A stretch of DNA of 64,000 nt from Planctomycetota bacterium (GTDB taxonomy: Bacteria > Planctomycetota > Planctomycetia > Planctomycetales > Planctomycetaceae). The translations under genes and the position numbers were made by a program. The DNA is taken from positions 62,001-126,000 of the forward strand of contig JAHZKX010000003.1 in NCBI GenBank assembly GCA_022600195.1, in the 5' to 3' direction. Positions 18,930 to 28,480 of this stretch are shown one piece after another (position 1 is the first letter of the stretch; every line of letters starts with the position of its first letter). The notes under the pieces are model-generated. The model saw only the letters and a list, made by a program, of their open reading frames with translations, was not told where the DNA came from and did no database searches.

Positions 18930-21299
18930 ATGCGCTACTCTGTTTACTCTCGGCTTTGTATTTGCTCCTTACTTTCATTTACTTTGTCCGGAACCATTTC
19001 GGCACAAGATCTCAATCGCAAAATCCTTCCAATCCCTGAACCAAAACAACCGACATACAGCGAGTTGGATGCCCGAAATGTGAAGCCGCCACCACGCTTT
19101 GATGTCAAAGCGCCAAAGGGAGCGCCGAATGTAGTTATCGTTCTGATAGATGACATCGGCTTTGGTGGTCCCAGCACTTTTGGCGGCCCCATTCAAACAC
19201 CTACTCTCGACCGTCTCGCCAAAGCAGGACTGCGCTATAACAATTTTCACACAACCGCGCTCTGCTCACCAACACGAGTGGCACTTAAGTGCGGAAGAAA
19301 CCATCACACTGCCAACGCTGGCTCAATTATGGAAACGGCAACCGCGTTTCCTGGAAACACAGGACAAATCCCCAATAGTGTTGCCCCCCTGGCTGAAATG
19401 TTAAGGCTCAATGGTTACAGCACCGGGGCTTTCGGTAAATGGCATGAAACCGCTGCCTGGGAAACGAGTGTGTCGGGTCCCTATGATCGTTGGCCAACAC
19501 ATCAGGGATTCGACAAGTTTTATGGTTTCATTGGAGGTGAGACAGACCAATGGTATCCCCTGGTTTATGATGGCGTCACACGCGTCAATCCTACCAGAAC
19601 AGAAGATTATCACTTTACGAATGACATGACGAATCAGGCAATTGGATGGGTCAAAGCACAACAATCGATGACGCCGGACAAACCTTTCTTTGTCTATTTC
19701 GCGACAGGAGCCGTTCACGCACCGCATCATGTCCCGAAACAATGGATCAAAAAATACAAAGGAAAATTTGATAAAGGCTGGGACCAAATACGAGAAGAGT
19801 CCATCGCACGCCAACTGAAAATGGGAATCATTCCCGCAGATACGAAACTCGGAGAGAAACCAGATGAGATTAAGGACTGGGATGCCCTTAATGATCAAGA
19901 ACAGAAACTGTTCGCACATCAGGCTGAAGTATTTGCTGGATTTCTGGAACAAACAGATCACGAGGTCGGCAGATTAGTGAAAGCGATCGAGGACATCAAT
20001 GAGATGGACAACACCTTGTTTATCTACATTGCCGGTGATAATGGTACCAGTGCGGAAGGTGGATTCGTTGGAATGTACAACGAAATGACCTATTTCAATA
20101 ACGTTACCGAGAAAGTCGAAGACCTTGTTCCACTCATGGAAAAATGGGGAGGCCCTCATACATTCCCACATATGGCCGCAGGTTGGGCTGTTGCGTTTGA
20201 CTCACCATTTTCCTGGACCAAGCAAGTCGCCTCTGACTTTGGTGGAACACGCAATGGCATGGTCATTCACTGGCCAAAGAAAATCAAAGAGCCAGGAGGA
20301 ATCCGTTCACAATTCGGACATGTGATTGATATTGCTCCGACAATTCTCGAAGCCGCCAGTCTCCCCGAACCGCTGTCTGTCAATGGTACGAAGCAGACCC
20401 CCATCGAAGGCACCAGTCTCCTGTATACATTCAATGATGCAGACGCAAAAGAACGGCATACAACCCAATACTTTGAGATTTTTGGAAATCGCGCAATCTA
20501 TCACGAGGGATGGCTGGCACGAACACTGCATCGGGCTCCCTGGCAGACGCTCAAACAACCGCCCCTCAAATCTGATGTCTGGGACCTCTACAACGTTAAA
20601 GAAGATTTCAGTCTTGTGAATAATTTAGCAAGTAAGAATCCAGAAAAACTGAAACAGCTTCAAAAACTGTTTATGAAAGAAGCTGAGAAATATCACGTAT
20701 TACCGATTGATGATCGTGTGATTGAACGCGTTAACCCGGCGCTGGCAGGACGTCCAGATCTTATGAACGGGCGCAATTCACTCACCCTTTATGATGGCAT
20801 GAATGGCATGCTGGAAAACACTTTTATCAATGTTAAAAACCAGTCAAAGAAAATTACCGCAGAACTTAACATACCCAAAAACGGAGCGAATGGAGTGATT
20901 CTGGCACAAGGTGGACGGTTCGGTGGCTGGTCATTGTATATGAAAGATGGAAAGCCATTCTATACTTATAATTTCCTCGGCTTAAATCAGTACACAGTTT
21001 CCGGCAAGAATAAAGTACCTGCGGGACCAGCCAAAGTGATTTTGGACTTTAAATATGATGGCGGTGGTGGAGGAAAAGGTGGTCAGGCAACGATTAAAGT
21101 CAACGGAAAAGTGGTCGCTAAAGGTCGTATCGAAAAGACACAACCGCTCATGTTCTCAGCTGACGAAACCGCTGACGTAGGTCTCGATAACCAGACACCA
21201 GTTGTAGAAGGCATTGGCATTGGTCGTGACGAAACTCGTTTCACGGGCAAAATCGATAAAATCATCATCGAAGTCAGCGATTCACAACAGAAGAAGTAA
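18930..21299 (+). CDS. Secreted arylsulfatase, long form with C-terminal beta-sandwich
   Basis: A 789-residue S1-type sulfatase with a signal peptide (cleavage near SAQ, residue 25). Metal-binding DD at 74-75 (VLIDDIGFGG), the formylglycine motif CSPTR with Cys112, GKWHE further on, and a late GDNGT are visible. The length and the C-terminal ~170 residues (from NGMNGMLENTFINV) match the roughly 780-residue arylsulfatase group that ends in a lectin-like beta-sandwich. The core motif is odd: after CSPTR the usual hydrophobic-Leu-Thr-Gly is LKCG (residues 119-122), which breaks the classical sulfatase signature. Maturation needs a formylglycine-generating enzyme, not seen in this window. It has its own hairpin terminator. 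Confidence 0.92.
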   Translation: MRYSVYSRLCICSLLSFTLSGTISAQDLNRKILPIPEPKQPTYSELDARNVKPPPRFDVKAPKGAPNVVIVLIDDIGFGGPSTFGGPIQTPTLDRLAKAGLRYNNFHTTALCSPTRVALKCGRNHHTANAGSIMETATAFPGNTGQIPNSVAPLAEMLRLNGYSTGAFGKWHETAAWETSVSGPYDRWPTHQGFDKFYGFIGGETDQWYPLVYDGVTRVNPTRTEDYHFTNDMTNQAIGWVKAQQSMTPDKPFFVYFATGAVHAPHHVPKQWIKKYKGKFDKGWDQIREESIARQLKMGIIPADTKLGEKPDEIKDWDALNDQEQKLFAHQAEVFAGFLEQTDHEVGRLVKAIEDINEMDNTLFIYIAGDNGTSAEGGFVGMYNEMTYFNNVTEKVEDLVPLMEKWGGPHTFPHMAAGWAVAFDSPFSWTKQVASDFGGTRNGMVIHWPKKIKEPGGIRSQFGHVIDIAPTILEAASLPEPLSVNGTKQTPIEGTSLLYTFNDADAKERHTTQYFEIFGNRAIYHEGWLARTLHRAPWQTLKQPPLKSDVWDLYNVKEDFSLVNNLASKNPEKLKQLQKLFMKEAEKYHVLPIDDRVIERVNPALAGRPDLMNGRNSLTLYDGMNGMLENTFINVKNQSKKITAELNIPKNGANGVILAQGGRFGGWSLYMKDGKPFYTYNFLGLNQYTVSGKNKVPAGPAKVILDFKYDGGGGGKGGQATIKVNGKVVAKGRIEKTQPLMFSADETADVGLDNQTPVVEGIGIGRDETRFTGKIDKIIIEVSDSQQKK

Positions 21300-21355
21300 G
21301 ACATCGTTCCTCTAGAAACTTGAGCGGCGAATACTATCTTCCACAATTCTTCTTT

Positions 21356-21394
21356 TCGCTGCGTCTGCATGCAGGCGCAGCGATTCATCGTTTT
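21356..21394 (+). terminator. Intrinsic terminator after the long sulfatase gene
   Basis: A strong hairpin: TCGCTGCGTCTG (21356-21367) pairs with CAGGCGCAGCGA (21372-21383), 12 pairs including one G-T, with loop CATG, followed by a T-rich stretch (TTCATCGTTTTA). It lies about 55 bases after the stop. Confidence 0.7.
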
Positions 21395-21756
21395 ACCCTC
21401 TCACAAAGGCATCATCACAAAGTAGAATCTAAAAAACGCAAAACCAATGTCTTTTTGGCTATTGAATTTTCTAAGCAAGATTAAGTTATAAATAAAAATT
21501 ATGTTATTTCCTTGATGCGAACTGCATAGATTGAAATTTCACTGATTGAATTAGAAGATTGACACGTAATAGATTTAACATGCAATCCCATAATTGCCCG
21601 GGACCGCTTTGAAGACTCCTCGTTTGAACAAATATATAAGACGAAACTTAGCCTCAGACTTTCACAATAGTTATTAAACCAATAGAGTATACACTAGGAC
21701 CCGCCCAGCAACACACTGCTGATTATTTTTCCAACTTTATATCCAATGGATAAACC
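21395..21756. other. Intergenic region (about 360 bases), A+T-rich
   Basis: Between the sulfatase terminator and the DUF1080 fusion gene. No coding frame or RNA gene is apparent. A TTGACA sequence occurs near 21560 without a well-spaced -10 partner. It probably carries the promoter of the next gene. Confidence 0.45.
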
Positions 21757-24700
21757 ATGAACTACCGACTCGCTATTTCCGCGATCTGCCTCGCGTTGTT
21801 GATGAACGTCACCTCTGATGCTGCTGATAATAACGGATTCAAACCCTTATTTGATGGCAAGACACTTGATGGCTGGATACAACGTGGGGGGACTGCCAAA
21901 TACGAAATCGTTGATGACACAATCGTCGGCACTTCGGTTCCCAAAACACCCAACAGTTTCCTTTGCACTAAGAAATTGTATGGTAACTTTGAGTTGCAGG
22001 TTGAGTATAAGGTTGATCCCCTGCTGAACTCGGGAATCCAGATCCGCAGTCAGGTTTTTGATAAAGACAAAGTCGTTAAAATAAAGGACAAAAAGGGAAA
22101 AGAATCGAAACGAAAAATTGCAGCCGGTCGAGTACACGGTTATCAAGTCGAAATCGATCCGTCAGACCGCGCCTGGTCAGGTGGAATTTACGACGAAGGT
22201 CGACGCGGATGGTTGAATGACCTCTCCAAAAACGAACCTGCTCGCAAAGCGTTTAAGCAGAATGACTGGAACCATTACCGGATCGTCTGTCGAGGCAACT
22301 CGATCAAGACCTGGGTCAACGGTGTTCCCGCCGCTGATCTCAAAGACGGACTGACACCTAAAGGCTTCATTGCACTTCAGGTTCACGGCGTGGGTAAACA
22401 CCCCAAAAAAGTCGGCAAGCAGGTCGCGTGGCGAAATATCAAAATCAAAGAACTCCCAGCAAAAAAGAACGCAAAACCAAAGCAGCGACCCAAAAAACGG
22501 CCGAAGCAGACCGTCGGGCCGGCCATTGGTGGCAACAAGGCAACTCCCATCAATCGCATCAAAGCGGCAAAAGGATTTCAGGTCGAGTTGCTCTACTCCG
22601 TTCCCGGTCAGGATCAGGGTTCCTGGGTCAATCTTTGTACCGATGATAAAGGACGAATTCTCGTTAGTGATCAATTCGGTGAAATGTATCGGATTACACC
22701 ACCACACGCTGGTAAAACGGTGACCGCCGCTACCATTGAAAAAGTGCCAGCTAAAATTCGAGCAGTAAACGGCATGGTCTGGGCTTTCGGTGCACTCTAT
22801 GTGGGCGTAAACGACTACGAACAAAAGATCTCCTCAGGCCTGTATCGGATAACCGATAGCAACGGCGATGACCAGCTCGATAAAGTCGAGTTACTCCACG
22901 AAGTTCAATCAAAGAGCGATCACGGCGTTCACGCCCTTATGCCCACACCAGACGGTAAAGCGCTCTACCTGATTACTGGTAACAATACGATTCCACCCGA
23001 ACTGGCAAAGAGTTCTCCCGTACGACGTGTCTGGGGAGAGGATCATCTGCTGCCCAGCATGCCCGATGGACGTGGTCATAACCGAGGTGTCCTGGCACCA
23101 GGCGGCATTATCTATCGTGTCTCTCCTGATGGAAAAAAGTTCGAAGCATACGCATCTGGATTTCGAAATATTTTCGACGCTGCTGTCAATCGTGAAGGCG
23201 AGCTGTTCACATACGATGCCGACATGGAATACGACTTCAATACACCCTGGTATCGTCCCACTCGAATTTGCCATGTTACCAGTGGAGCAGAATTTGGCTG
23301 GCGAAATGGCGCAGGAAAACGCCCCCCCTTCTATGCGGACAACCTGCCCGGAGTACTCGACATTGGCCCCGGCTCTCCGACTGGAATGACATTCGGCTAT
23401 GGAGCAAAATTTCCCGCGAAGTACCAGAATGCTCTGTACGCTCTCGACTGGAGTTGGGGTAAACTTTATGCCGTCCATCTAAAACCAAGCGGCTCTTCCT
23501 ACAAGGCAACAAAAGAAGAGTTCGTCACCGGAGCACCTCTCCCAATCACCGATGCCATCATCCATCCGCAAGACGGCGCGATGTATTTCACAATTGGCGG
23601 ACGACGCGTACAATCGGGCCTATACCGGGTGACCTATGTTGGCGACGAATCCACCGCCCCCGTTCAGCAAACACCTTCAGAAAACGAAGCACGAAAAACC
23701 CGACACACTCTGGAAGCGTTTCACGGCAAGCAGGATCCAAACGCAATCAAAGTCGCCTGGCCTTACCTGGCAAACAAAGATCGCTTCATTCGGTTTGCAG
23801 CGCGAACAGCCATTGAACACCAACCGACAGAGTCCTGGGCTGACAAAGCTTTAACGGAATCTGACCCAGCCAAACAGGTCGAAGCCTTGCTGGCACTGGC
23901 ACGCGTCACTGGCGTCTGCCCGCAACATCGAAATGAACAGACCCCCGCAGTGGATACCAACATGAGAGATCAACTGCTCTCAGCGGTCATTTCTATCGAT
24001 GCTTCCAACCTGAAATTACCACAACAGCTCACTTTACAACGGGCAACACAAATTATTCTCAACCGTTTTGGCCGACCCGATGATTCTACGGTTCAAAAAT
24101 TGATCGACAGTTTCGATCCGCTTTTCCCTTCCAAATCTCCTGAGTTAAACTGGTTGTTATGCGAAACACTGGCCTGGCTTCAGTCGCCGACTGTCGCAGA
24201 AAAGACCATGGCGCTTATTCAGGCCGCGCCCGCTCAGGAAGAGCAAATGCAATACGCACGATCCATTCGGATGCTCAAAGTCGGCTGGACGCCGGAACTG
24301 CGCACTGCCTATTTCAACTGGTTCCTGAAAGCGGCCAACTATAAAGGTGGTGCCAGCTTCGAAAAATTCATTCAGTTCGTACGCGACGACGCCGTCGCAT
24401 CCCTCAGTGAAGTTGAAAAGAAATCCATGGCGGAACTTCTTGCGAAAAAACCGGTCAAGAAATCAGCTCTTGAGAACCTGGGTGAAGTCTTTGCAGGACG
24501 TCCTGAGACAAAATGGACTCTTGAAGAACTCTCAGGATTAGCTCGCAATGGACTGAAAAAGCGAGACTTCGTCAATGGCCGAAAAATGTTTGCAGCTACC
24601 GGATGCTTCGCTTGCCACCGCTTTGGAAATCAGGGCGGCATGACCGGCCCTGACCTGACATCCGCAGGCCGCAGGTATTCACCACATGATTTAATGGATC

Positions 24701-25008
24701 AGGTCATCAATCCCAGCAAAGTGATCAACGAACAGTTTTCTGCGATCTCAGTGGTTACAGACGATGGCAAGGTTCACACTGGCGTCGTTGTGAACCTGAA
24801 TGGTGACACGATGACACTCAATACAGACCTGACCGACCCCAACAAACGCGTGAGTATTGACCGTAAATTAATCGACGAGCTCGTCGTTTCAAAAACGTCG
24901 CCCATGCCAGCCGGCCTGTTCAATCGTATGACTAAAGACGAAATCCTCGACCTGATCGCCTACCTGATCAGCGCCGGTGATTCACAGCATGAATTCTTCA
25001 AAGACTAA
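21757..25008 (+). CDS. Secreted fusion of DUF1080, six-bladed dehydrogenase-like propeller and cytochrome c domain
   Basis: A 1083-residue exported protein (signal peptide to about residue 22). Domain 1 (about 27-232) is a DUF1080/3-keto-disaccharide hydrolase-like jelly roll, starting FKPLFDGKTLDGW. A basic linker follows. Domain 2 (about 255-640) resembles the L-sorbosone dehydrogenase/PQQ-type propellers of planctomycetes. Then come HEAT-like helical repeats (about 660-910). The last ~150 residues are a planctomycete heme-binding domain with CFACH at 950-954 and a later PMPAGL segment that could give the axial methionine. The order suggests sugar oxidation or cleavage coupled to electron transfer in the periplasm. 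All three functions come from domain resemblance. An overlapping hairpin pair follows the stop. Confidence 0.9.
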   Translation: MNYRLAISAICLALLMNVTSDAADNNGFKPLFDGKTLDGWIQRGGTAKYEIVDDTIVGTSVPKTPNSFLCTKKLYGNFELQVEYKVDPLLNSGIQIRSQVFDKDKVVKIKDKKGKESKRKIAAGRVHGYQVEIDPSDRAWSGGIYDEGRRGWLNDLSKNEPARKAFKQNDWNHYRIVCRGNSIKTWVNGVPAADLKDGLTPKGFIALQVHGVGKHPKKVGKQVAWRNIKIKELPAKKNAKPKQRPKKRPKQTVGPAIGGNKATPINRIKAAKGFQVELLYSVPGQDQGSWVNLCTDDKGRILVSDQFGEMYRITPPHAGKTVTAATIEKVPAKIRAVNGMVWAFGALYVGVNDYEQKISSGLYRITDSNGDDQLDKVELLHEVQSKSDHGVHALMPTPDGKALYLITGNNTIPPELAKSSPVRRVWGEDHLLPSMPDGRGHNRGVLAPGGIIYRVSPDGKKFEAYASGFRNIFDAAVNREGELFTYDADMEYDFNTPWYRPTRICHVTSGAEFGWRNGAGKRPPFYADNLPGVLDIGPGSPTGMTFGYGAKFPAKYQNALYALDWSWGKLYAVHLKPSGSSYKATKEEFVTGAPLPITDAIIHPQDGAMYFTIGGRRVQSGLYRVTYVGDESTAPVQQTPSENEARKTRHTLEAFHGKQDPNAIKVAWPYLANKDRFIRFAARTAIEHQPTESWADKALTESDPAKQVEALLALARVTGVCPQHRNEQTPAVDTNMRDQLLSAVISIDASNLKLPQQLTLQRATQIILNRFGRPDDSTVQKLIDSFDPLFPSKSPELNWLLCETLAWLQSPTVAEKTMALIQAAPAQEEQMQYARSIRMLKVGWTPELRTAYFNWFLKAANYKGGASFEKFIQFVRDDAVASLSEVEKKSMAELLAKKPVKKSALENLGEVFAGRPETKWTLEELSGLARNGLKKRDFVNGRKMFAATGCFACHRFGNQGGMTGPDLTSAGRRYSPHDLMDQVINPSKVINEQFSAISVVTDDGKVHTGVVVNLNGDTMTLNTDLTDPNKRVSIDRKLIDELVVSKTSPMPAGLFNRMTKDEILDLIAYLISAGDSQHEFFKD

Positions 25009-25061
25009 ACACAATCACGATTGCGACATCAAACAAGAGAGTCGTCACCTGACATCAAAGA

Positions 25062-25107
25062 CCGCCAGCTCAAAACAAATCTGTGAGTCAACTGGCGGGA
25101 TTTGTTT
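25062..25107 (+). terminator. Two overlapping hairpins between convergent genes
   Basis: CCGCCAG (25062-25068) pairs with CTGGCGG (25092-25098), and AAACAAATC (25073-25081) pairs with GATTTGTTT (25099-25107). The two stems cross, so only one can form at a time. They lie between the stop of the DUF1080 fusion (25008) and the stop of the convergent sialidase-like gene (25119). Termination in one or both directions is likely. Confidence 0.5.
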
Positions 25108-25118
25108 CAAGGCAACGA

Positions 25119-26156
25119 CTACTTCGTCGACGCAGAGTCACTCAACCGTTTGATCGGAACCTTGAGAAAATGAACACCCTCTCTGTTCATGAATACGGTA
25201 CCCACGTTCTGGTCATCAATCTGAATCGTACGTGCTGAATAGTAACGGGCTGTCACAGCAGTCTCAGACAGCAGAATCTTCGTGCGACTCGCATCCCAGG
25301 TCTGCCCGTCATCTGTTGACAGGTTATATCGCAAACCCAGATTCTTGTTGCCGATACCCCATGTAACCAGAACGCGCCCATCGGAAAGAACCGTCAGATA
25401 CCGACCTTCAGCGTTGTCACGTTTGTCTGGGACTGCGGGAAATTTTTTGATCAGATTCCATCGCTGTCCGTTATCAGAGGAATGAAGCAGAACCGGCCCC
25501 ATAGCCAAAAGGGAACCCGGCGCCGTGCGCACAATTTGCTGGAACTCGTGCTGAATTCCATCGGGTCCAATAACAGGGAATTTCGTGAGCGTTCCACTCT
25601 GCGGTGAAAACAGTCGTGGCGGACCCACACGTAGCGGCAATAACCATCTCCCCTTACTCCAGGACAGTACGTTGTGACGAACCGCGCCGAGATGTGTGCC
25701 GTCAATCGGACCAATCAAATGCTGCTCACTCCAGGTGCGTCCCTGATCTTCACTCAAACTGTAAAGTAACGCCCGCTCGTAATACCCGTCCTTAGCCTTA
25801 TCGTCGGCAATGTAATTCCAAGTCACCAGAATCCGACCATCAGGCAGAGTGTCGACAGTCCCGGGATAGACTTCAAATTTCTTCACCTCACGAATGGAAT
25901 CAGGTCGCTTCGCGGACGTCGAAATCGGCTTGGGGGTTGACCACCTCGTACCCTGATCCGAAGAACGAGAACACATCAGCACGTTCGCTCCCTTGTAAAC
26001 CACAATCAACGTGCCATCGCCGGCCCGACAGATTGACGGATGAATGTGACCACCTATCCGTTTCGCAAGAATAGACACAAAATTGTCATCCGCCCGCACA
26101 GTTTGGCAAAGGGAAAGAACCGCAGTAACCAACAGTACCTTGTAAGTCTGTCTCAT
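25119..26156 (-). CDS. Secreted sialidase-like protein with Asp-box repeats
   Basis: From the ATG at 26156 the protein has 345 residues with a signal peptide (MRQTYKVLLVTAVLSLCQTVRA). An in-frame GTG at 26165 is possible, but the ATG has an AGG site 8 bases upstream. Four Asp-box motifs (S-x-D-x-G-x-x-W) are visible: SSDQGTRW, SEDQGRTW, SSDNGQRW and STDDGQTW, spaced as in a six-bladed sialidase/BNR propeller. An early GGHIHPSICRAGDG matches the first blade of exo-alpha-sialidase-like proteins. Planctomycetes have many such proteins; whether this one cleaves sialic acid or another sugar cannot be told. It converges with the DUF1080 fusion gene. Confidence 0.85.
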   Translation of the reverse strand: MRQTYKVLLVTAVLSLCQTVRADDNFVSILAKRIGGHIHPSICRAGDGTLIVVYKGANVLMCSRSSDQGTRWSTPKPISTSAKRPDSIREVKKFEVYPGTVDTLPDGRILVTWNYIADDKAKDGYYERALLYSLSEDQGRTWSEQHLIGPIDGTHLGAVRHNVLSWSKGRWLLPLRVGPPRLFSPQSGTLTKFPVIGPDGIQHEFQQIVRTAPGSLLAMGPVLLHSSDNGQRWNLIKKFPAVPDKRDNAEGRYLTVLSDGRVLVTWGIGNKNLGLRYNLSTDDGQTWDASRTKILLSETAVTARYYSARTIQIDDQNVGTVFMNREGVHFLKVPIKRLSDSASTK

Positions 26157-26588
26157 TTCAAACACCTGATCAAAACGCGTTTACAAACCATGAATTCCTT
26201 ATTTTATTCGTTTGACTCCAGTAACTCCAGCTGAATACTTCAACTTCTCTTTGCGTTCTCTTTAAAGAAGATGATCATTCGCCTGGCTTCCCGCTAACGA
26301 AGATCTCATACACAAACATTTGAAACCTGCATTCAATTTGCTCAACCAATCAGTTTAACAACGACCGCCACCGCTGGTCTGTTCTTTTAGCAATCACCTT
26401 CACCGGAGACTGACAGGATTTCTTTCAATAAACACAATCGCCACACAAATTCTTAACAATTCTAAATTAGACTGCCATAGATTTGATGAAGAGAGAAAAA
26501 AGCAATTTTCATTCATAATTGGCATGCTTGAAAGAACAAAAATCAATACTTGGATTAGTTAGATACTCCACATTACTCTAGAGGAAAT
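26157..26588. other. Divergent intergenic region (432 bases)
   Basis: It lies between the starts of the sialidase-like gene and the DUF1559 gene. I see no coding frame, hairpin or RNA gene. TTAACA near 26455 could be part of a promoter for the DUF1559 gene, but the matching -10 box is poor. Confidence 0.45.
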
Positions 26589-27542
26589 ATGATGAAGAAA
26601 CGAAAAGGTTTTACATTGATCGAACTTCTGGTAGTCATCGCGATCATCGCAATATTAATCGCTTTACTGTTACCCGCAGTCCAGCAGGCACGCGAAGCAG
26701 CTCGTCGTAGTAGCTGCAAAAATAATATAAAACAAATCGGCCTGGCACTACACAATTACCATGAAACTTATAATTCCCTCCCACCGGGAAGTATCGTCCA
26801 ACTCAATTCAGCGGGAACCACCTACAGTGGTCATGGCTGGACCTGGCACGCAACCCTTTTGCCCTACATTGATCAGGCTCCACTTTACAATCAAATACAA
26901 GGCCCCGGCTCCAGTGGAATGGGTGCTGAATCGGGTGGTTCAACCAGCACCAAACAACGTCTGGCTGGCAGGACAGCCATTTCAGTTTTTTGGTGCCCTT
27001 CACAGCCAGATGTAAGAAAAGGAGTTCAGAAAGATTTATACGCCACATCCAACTACAACGGGAACATGGGAACCCTCATTGGTAGCTCTGGCGACAACTG
27101 CTACAGTGGCGGGATTACGACAGCAGCACAAATGGCGGCTACCGGTGGGTGCATGGGTGCGGATGGTATATTCTTCATCAGCAGTAGTGTCAAATTCCGT
27201 GATGTCACCGATGGTCTCTCTAACACCATCTTTGTCAGCGAAGTCATCGACTCTGGTGGTGACTCTAGCATGCCAGGTGGCGCGGGCAGTGACCGCAAGC
27301 ATTGCTTCTCGGGCGGGGCAGATTCTAATCCTCCCACAGAAATGACTGAATATCTCATTGCAGCAGAAAGCAATGACCCCATCAACTCTTATGGCGAGGA
27401 AGCTGCCGGCAGCTATCACGTCGGCGGGGCGCACTTTGTATTTGGCGATGGCAGAGTACGATTCCTCTCTGAAAACATCGACATGACACTCTATCGTGCC
27501 CTCAGCACACGTGCAAAGGGAGAAACCCTCGGTGAATTCTAA
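26589..27542 (+). CDS. DUF1559 protein with prepilin-type N-terminus
   Basis: A 317-residue planctomycete-type DUF1559 protein. The N-terminus has a class III/IV prepilin signal: short basic leader MMKKRKG, then [20 protein letters not shown], to be cleaved before Phe8 and N-methylated by a prepilin peptidase. It continues with [17 protein letters not shown] and LGLALHNYH, typical of the family, and ends with the H-x-GG...[11 protein letters not shown] motif. Such proteins occur in many copies and probably form pseudopilus-like surface structures. A GAGGAAAT site precedes two adjacent ATG codons (26589, 26592). A hairpin separates it from a small lipoprotein gene, a common pairing in Gimesia-like genomes. 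Confidence 0.92.
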   Translation: MMKKRKGFTLIELLVVIAIIAILIALLLPAVQQAREAARRSSCKNNIKQIGLALHNYHETYNSLPPGSIVQLNSAGTTYSGHGWTWHATLLPYIDQAPLYNQIQGPGSSGMGAESGGSTSTKQRLAGRTAISVFWCPSQPDVRKGVQKDLYATSNYNGNMGTLIGSSGDNCYSGGITTAAQMAATGGCMGADGIFFISSSVKFRDVTDGLSNTIFVSEVIDSGGDSSMPGGAGSDRKHCFSGGADSNPPTEMTEYLIAAESNDPINSYGEEAAGSYHVGGAHFVFGDGRVRFLSENIDMTLYRALSTRAKGETLGEF

Positions 27543-27560
27543 TCATAAAAGAAACCAAAT

Positions 27561-27588
27561 TGCGCCGTTCAACACGGCGCAGTTTTCA
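27561..27588 (+). terminator. Hairpin between DUF1559 and lipoprotein genes
   Basis: TGCGCCGT (27561-27568) and ACGGCGCA (27574-27581) form a perfect 8-pair stem with loop TCAAC, followed by GTTTTC. The T-run is short, so it may act as a partial terminator or RNA-stabilising processing site between a highly expressed prepilin-like gene and the next gene. Confidence 0.55.
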
Positions 27589-27663
27589 GAGAAAACGAAT
27601 TCATGCAAGATCAATGAATTCCAACGACTGAGATCAATACAAAAAAATGAAAGCAGACCAACA

Positions 27664-28119
27664 ATGGATAACAAAATAAATAATTTTTTGCTCATTACAT
27701 CAGTGATTCTCTGTTTGACCTTGTCAGGCTGCAGCGGTGCAGAAAATGATCAGCCCGATTTAGGATTGGTCAATGGGGTCGTCACTCTCGACGGACAACC
27801 ACTTTCCGGAGCATCCATTTCCTTTTTACCAGATTCAGGTCGCACAGCCTCAGCAAGAACAGACGCGAATGGATATTACGAATTAACTTATATTCGAGAT
27901 ACTCTCGGATGCAAATTAGGCCAAAACAAAGTCGTCATCACTACGTTAATTGATAATGTAGAAGACGATAATGCACTTGAAGGAGATGATGCCGTCATAA
28001 AAATCAAACGTGTGAAAGAAACGCTGCCTGCGAAATACAATAGAAAAACTGAACTTGCAGCCATGGTAAAACCGGGGGAAAACACTTTTGATTTCAAGCT
28101 GACTAAATCAGGAAAGTAA
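27664..28119 (+). CDS. Small lipoprotein with transthyretin-like (carboxypeptidase regulatory) fold
   Basis: A 151-residue protein from the ATG at 27664. This start gives a lipoprotein signal (MDNKINNFLLITSVILCLTL) with lipobox LSGC, cysteine about residue 23; a longer in-frame start would bury the signal. After it, VNGVVTLDGQPLSGASISFLPDSG and TDANGYYELTY are typical of the carboxypeptidase-regulatory/transthyretin-like domain found next to DUF1559 genes in planctomycetes. The end (NTFDFKLTK) is the last beta strand. It is probably membrane-anchored on the periplasmic face. Its function is unknown; genomic pairing suggests work with the upstream prepilin-like protein. Its ribosome-binding site is weak. 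Confidence 0.8.
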   Translation: MDNKINNFLLITSVILCLTLSGCSGAENDQPDLGLVNGVVTLDGQPLSGASISFLPDSGRTASARTDANGYYELTYIRDTLGCKLGQNKVVITTLIDNVEDDNALEGDDAVIKIKRVKETLPAKYNRKTELAAMVKPGENTFDFKLTKSGK

Positions 28120-28480
28120 TTCACAAGAAGACTGCCAAATATTCGCCAACAACAATCATCCGGAGAATCTCTCTTTATGTCGGCACCAAACGAGACTTAC
28201 ATGGAAATTCAGATGCAACAATATCGAAAAGAGACTTTCTAATAAGCCAAAAGCCAGGAGAAAGGGTTGTCTCAGGGGAGGACTTGGGATTAGAATTGAT
28301 GCTCTACCTAAATTAACCCCAGAGTCGATGCTTAATAGATCATGAGATCTCCTGCAAACTGCCGATGCCACTCTTCCCAATTATAAGGGTGAAATCGAGA
28401 CCAGCTTAGTTTTTACCCGCTGGTCATCACAACCTCCCAGGCGTCGGCTGGATCCTTCAGGCTGAAAGTCAGTTTTCGGA
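28120..28480. other. Intergenic region (361 bases)
   Basis: A 21-codon frame starting at 28177 has a CGGAGAA site upstream but no recognisable product, so I do not call it. Downstream (about 28290-28470) one frame reads fairly codon-like but has a stop and matches nothing I know; it may be a relic of a gene. The promoter of the DUF1553 gene should lie here. Confidence 0.35.

Noticed and set aside
25062-25107. The crossing stems as an H-type pseudoknot
   Set aside because: The second stem starts directly after the first closes, leaving no loop to span the first stem, so the pseudoknot cannot form in the usual geometry. Alternative hairpins are more sensible.
28177-28242. A 21-codon small protein with a good ribosome-binding site
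   Set aside because: Too short to support without conservation or a known family.
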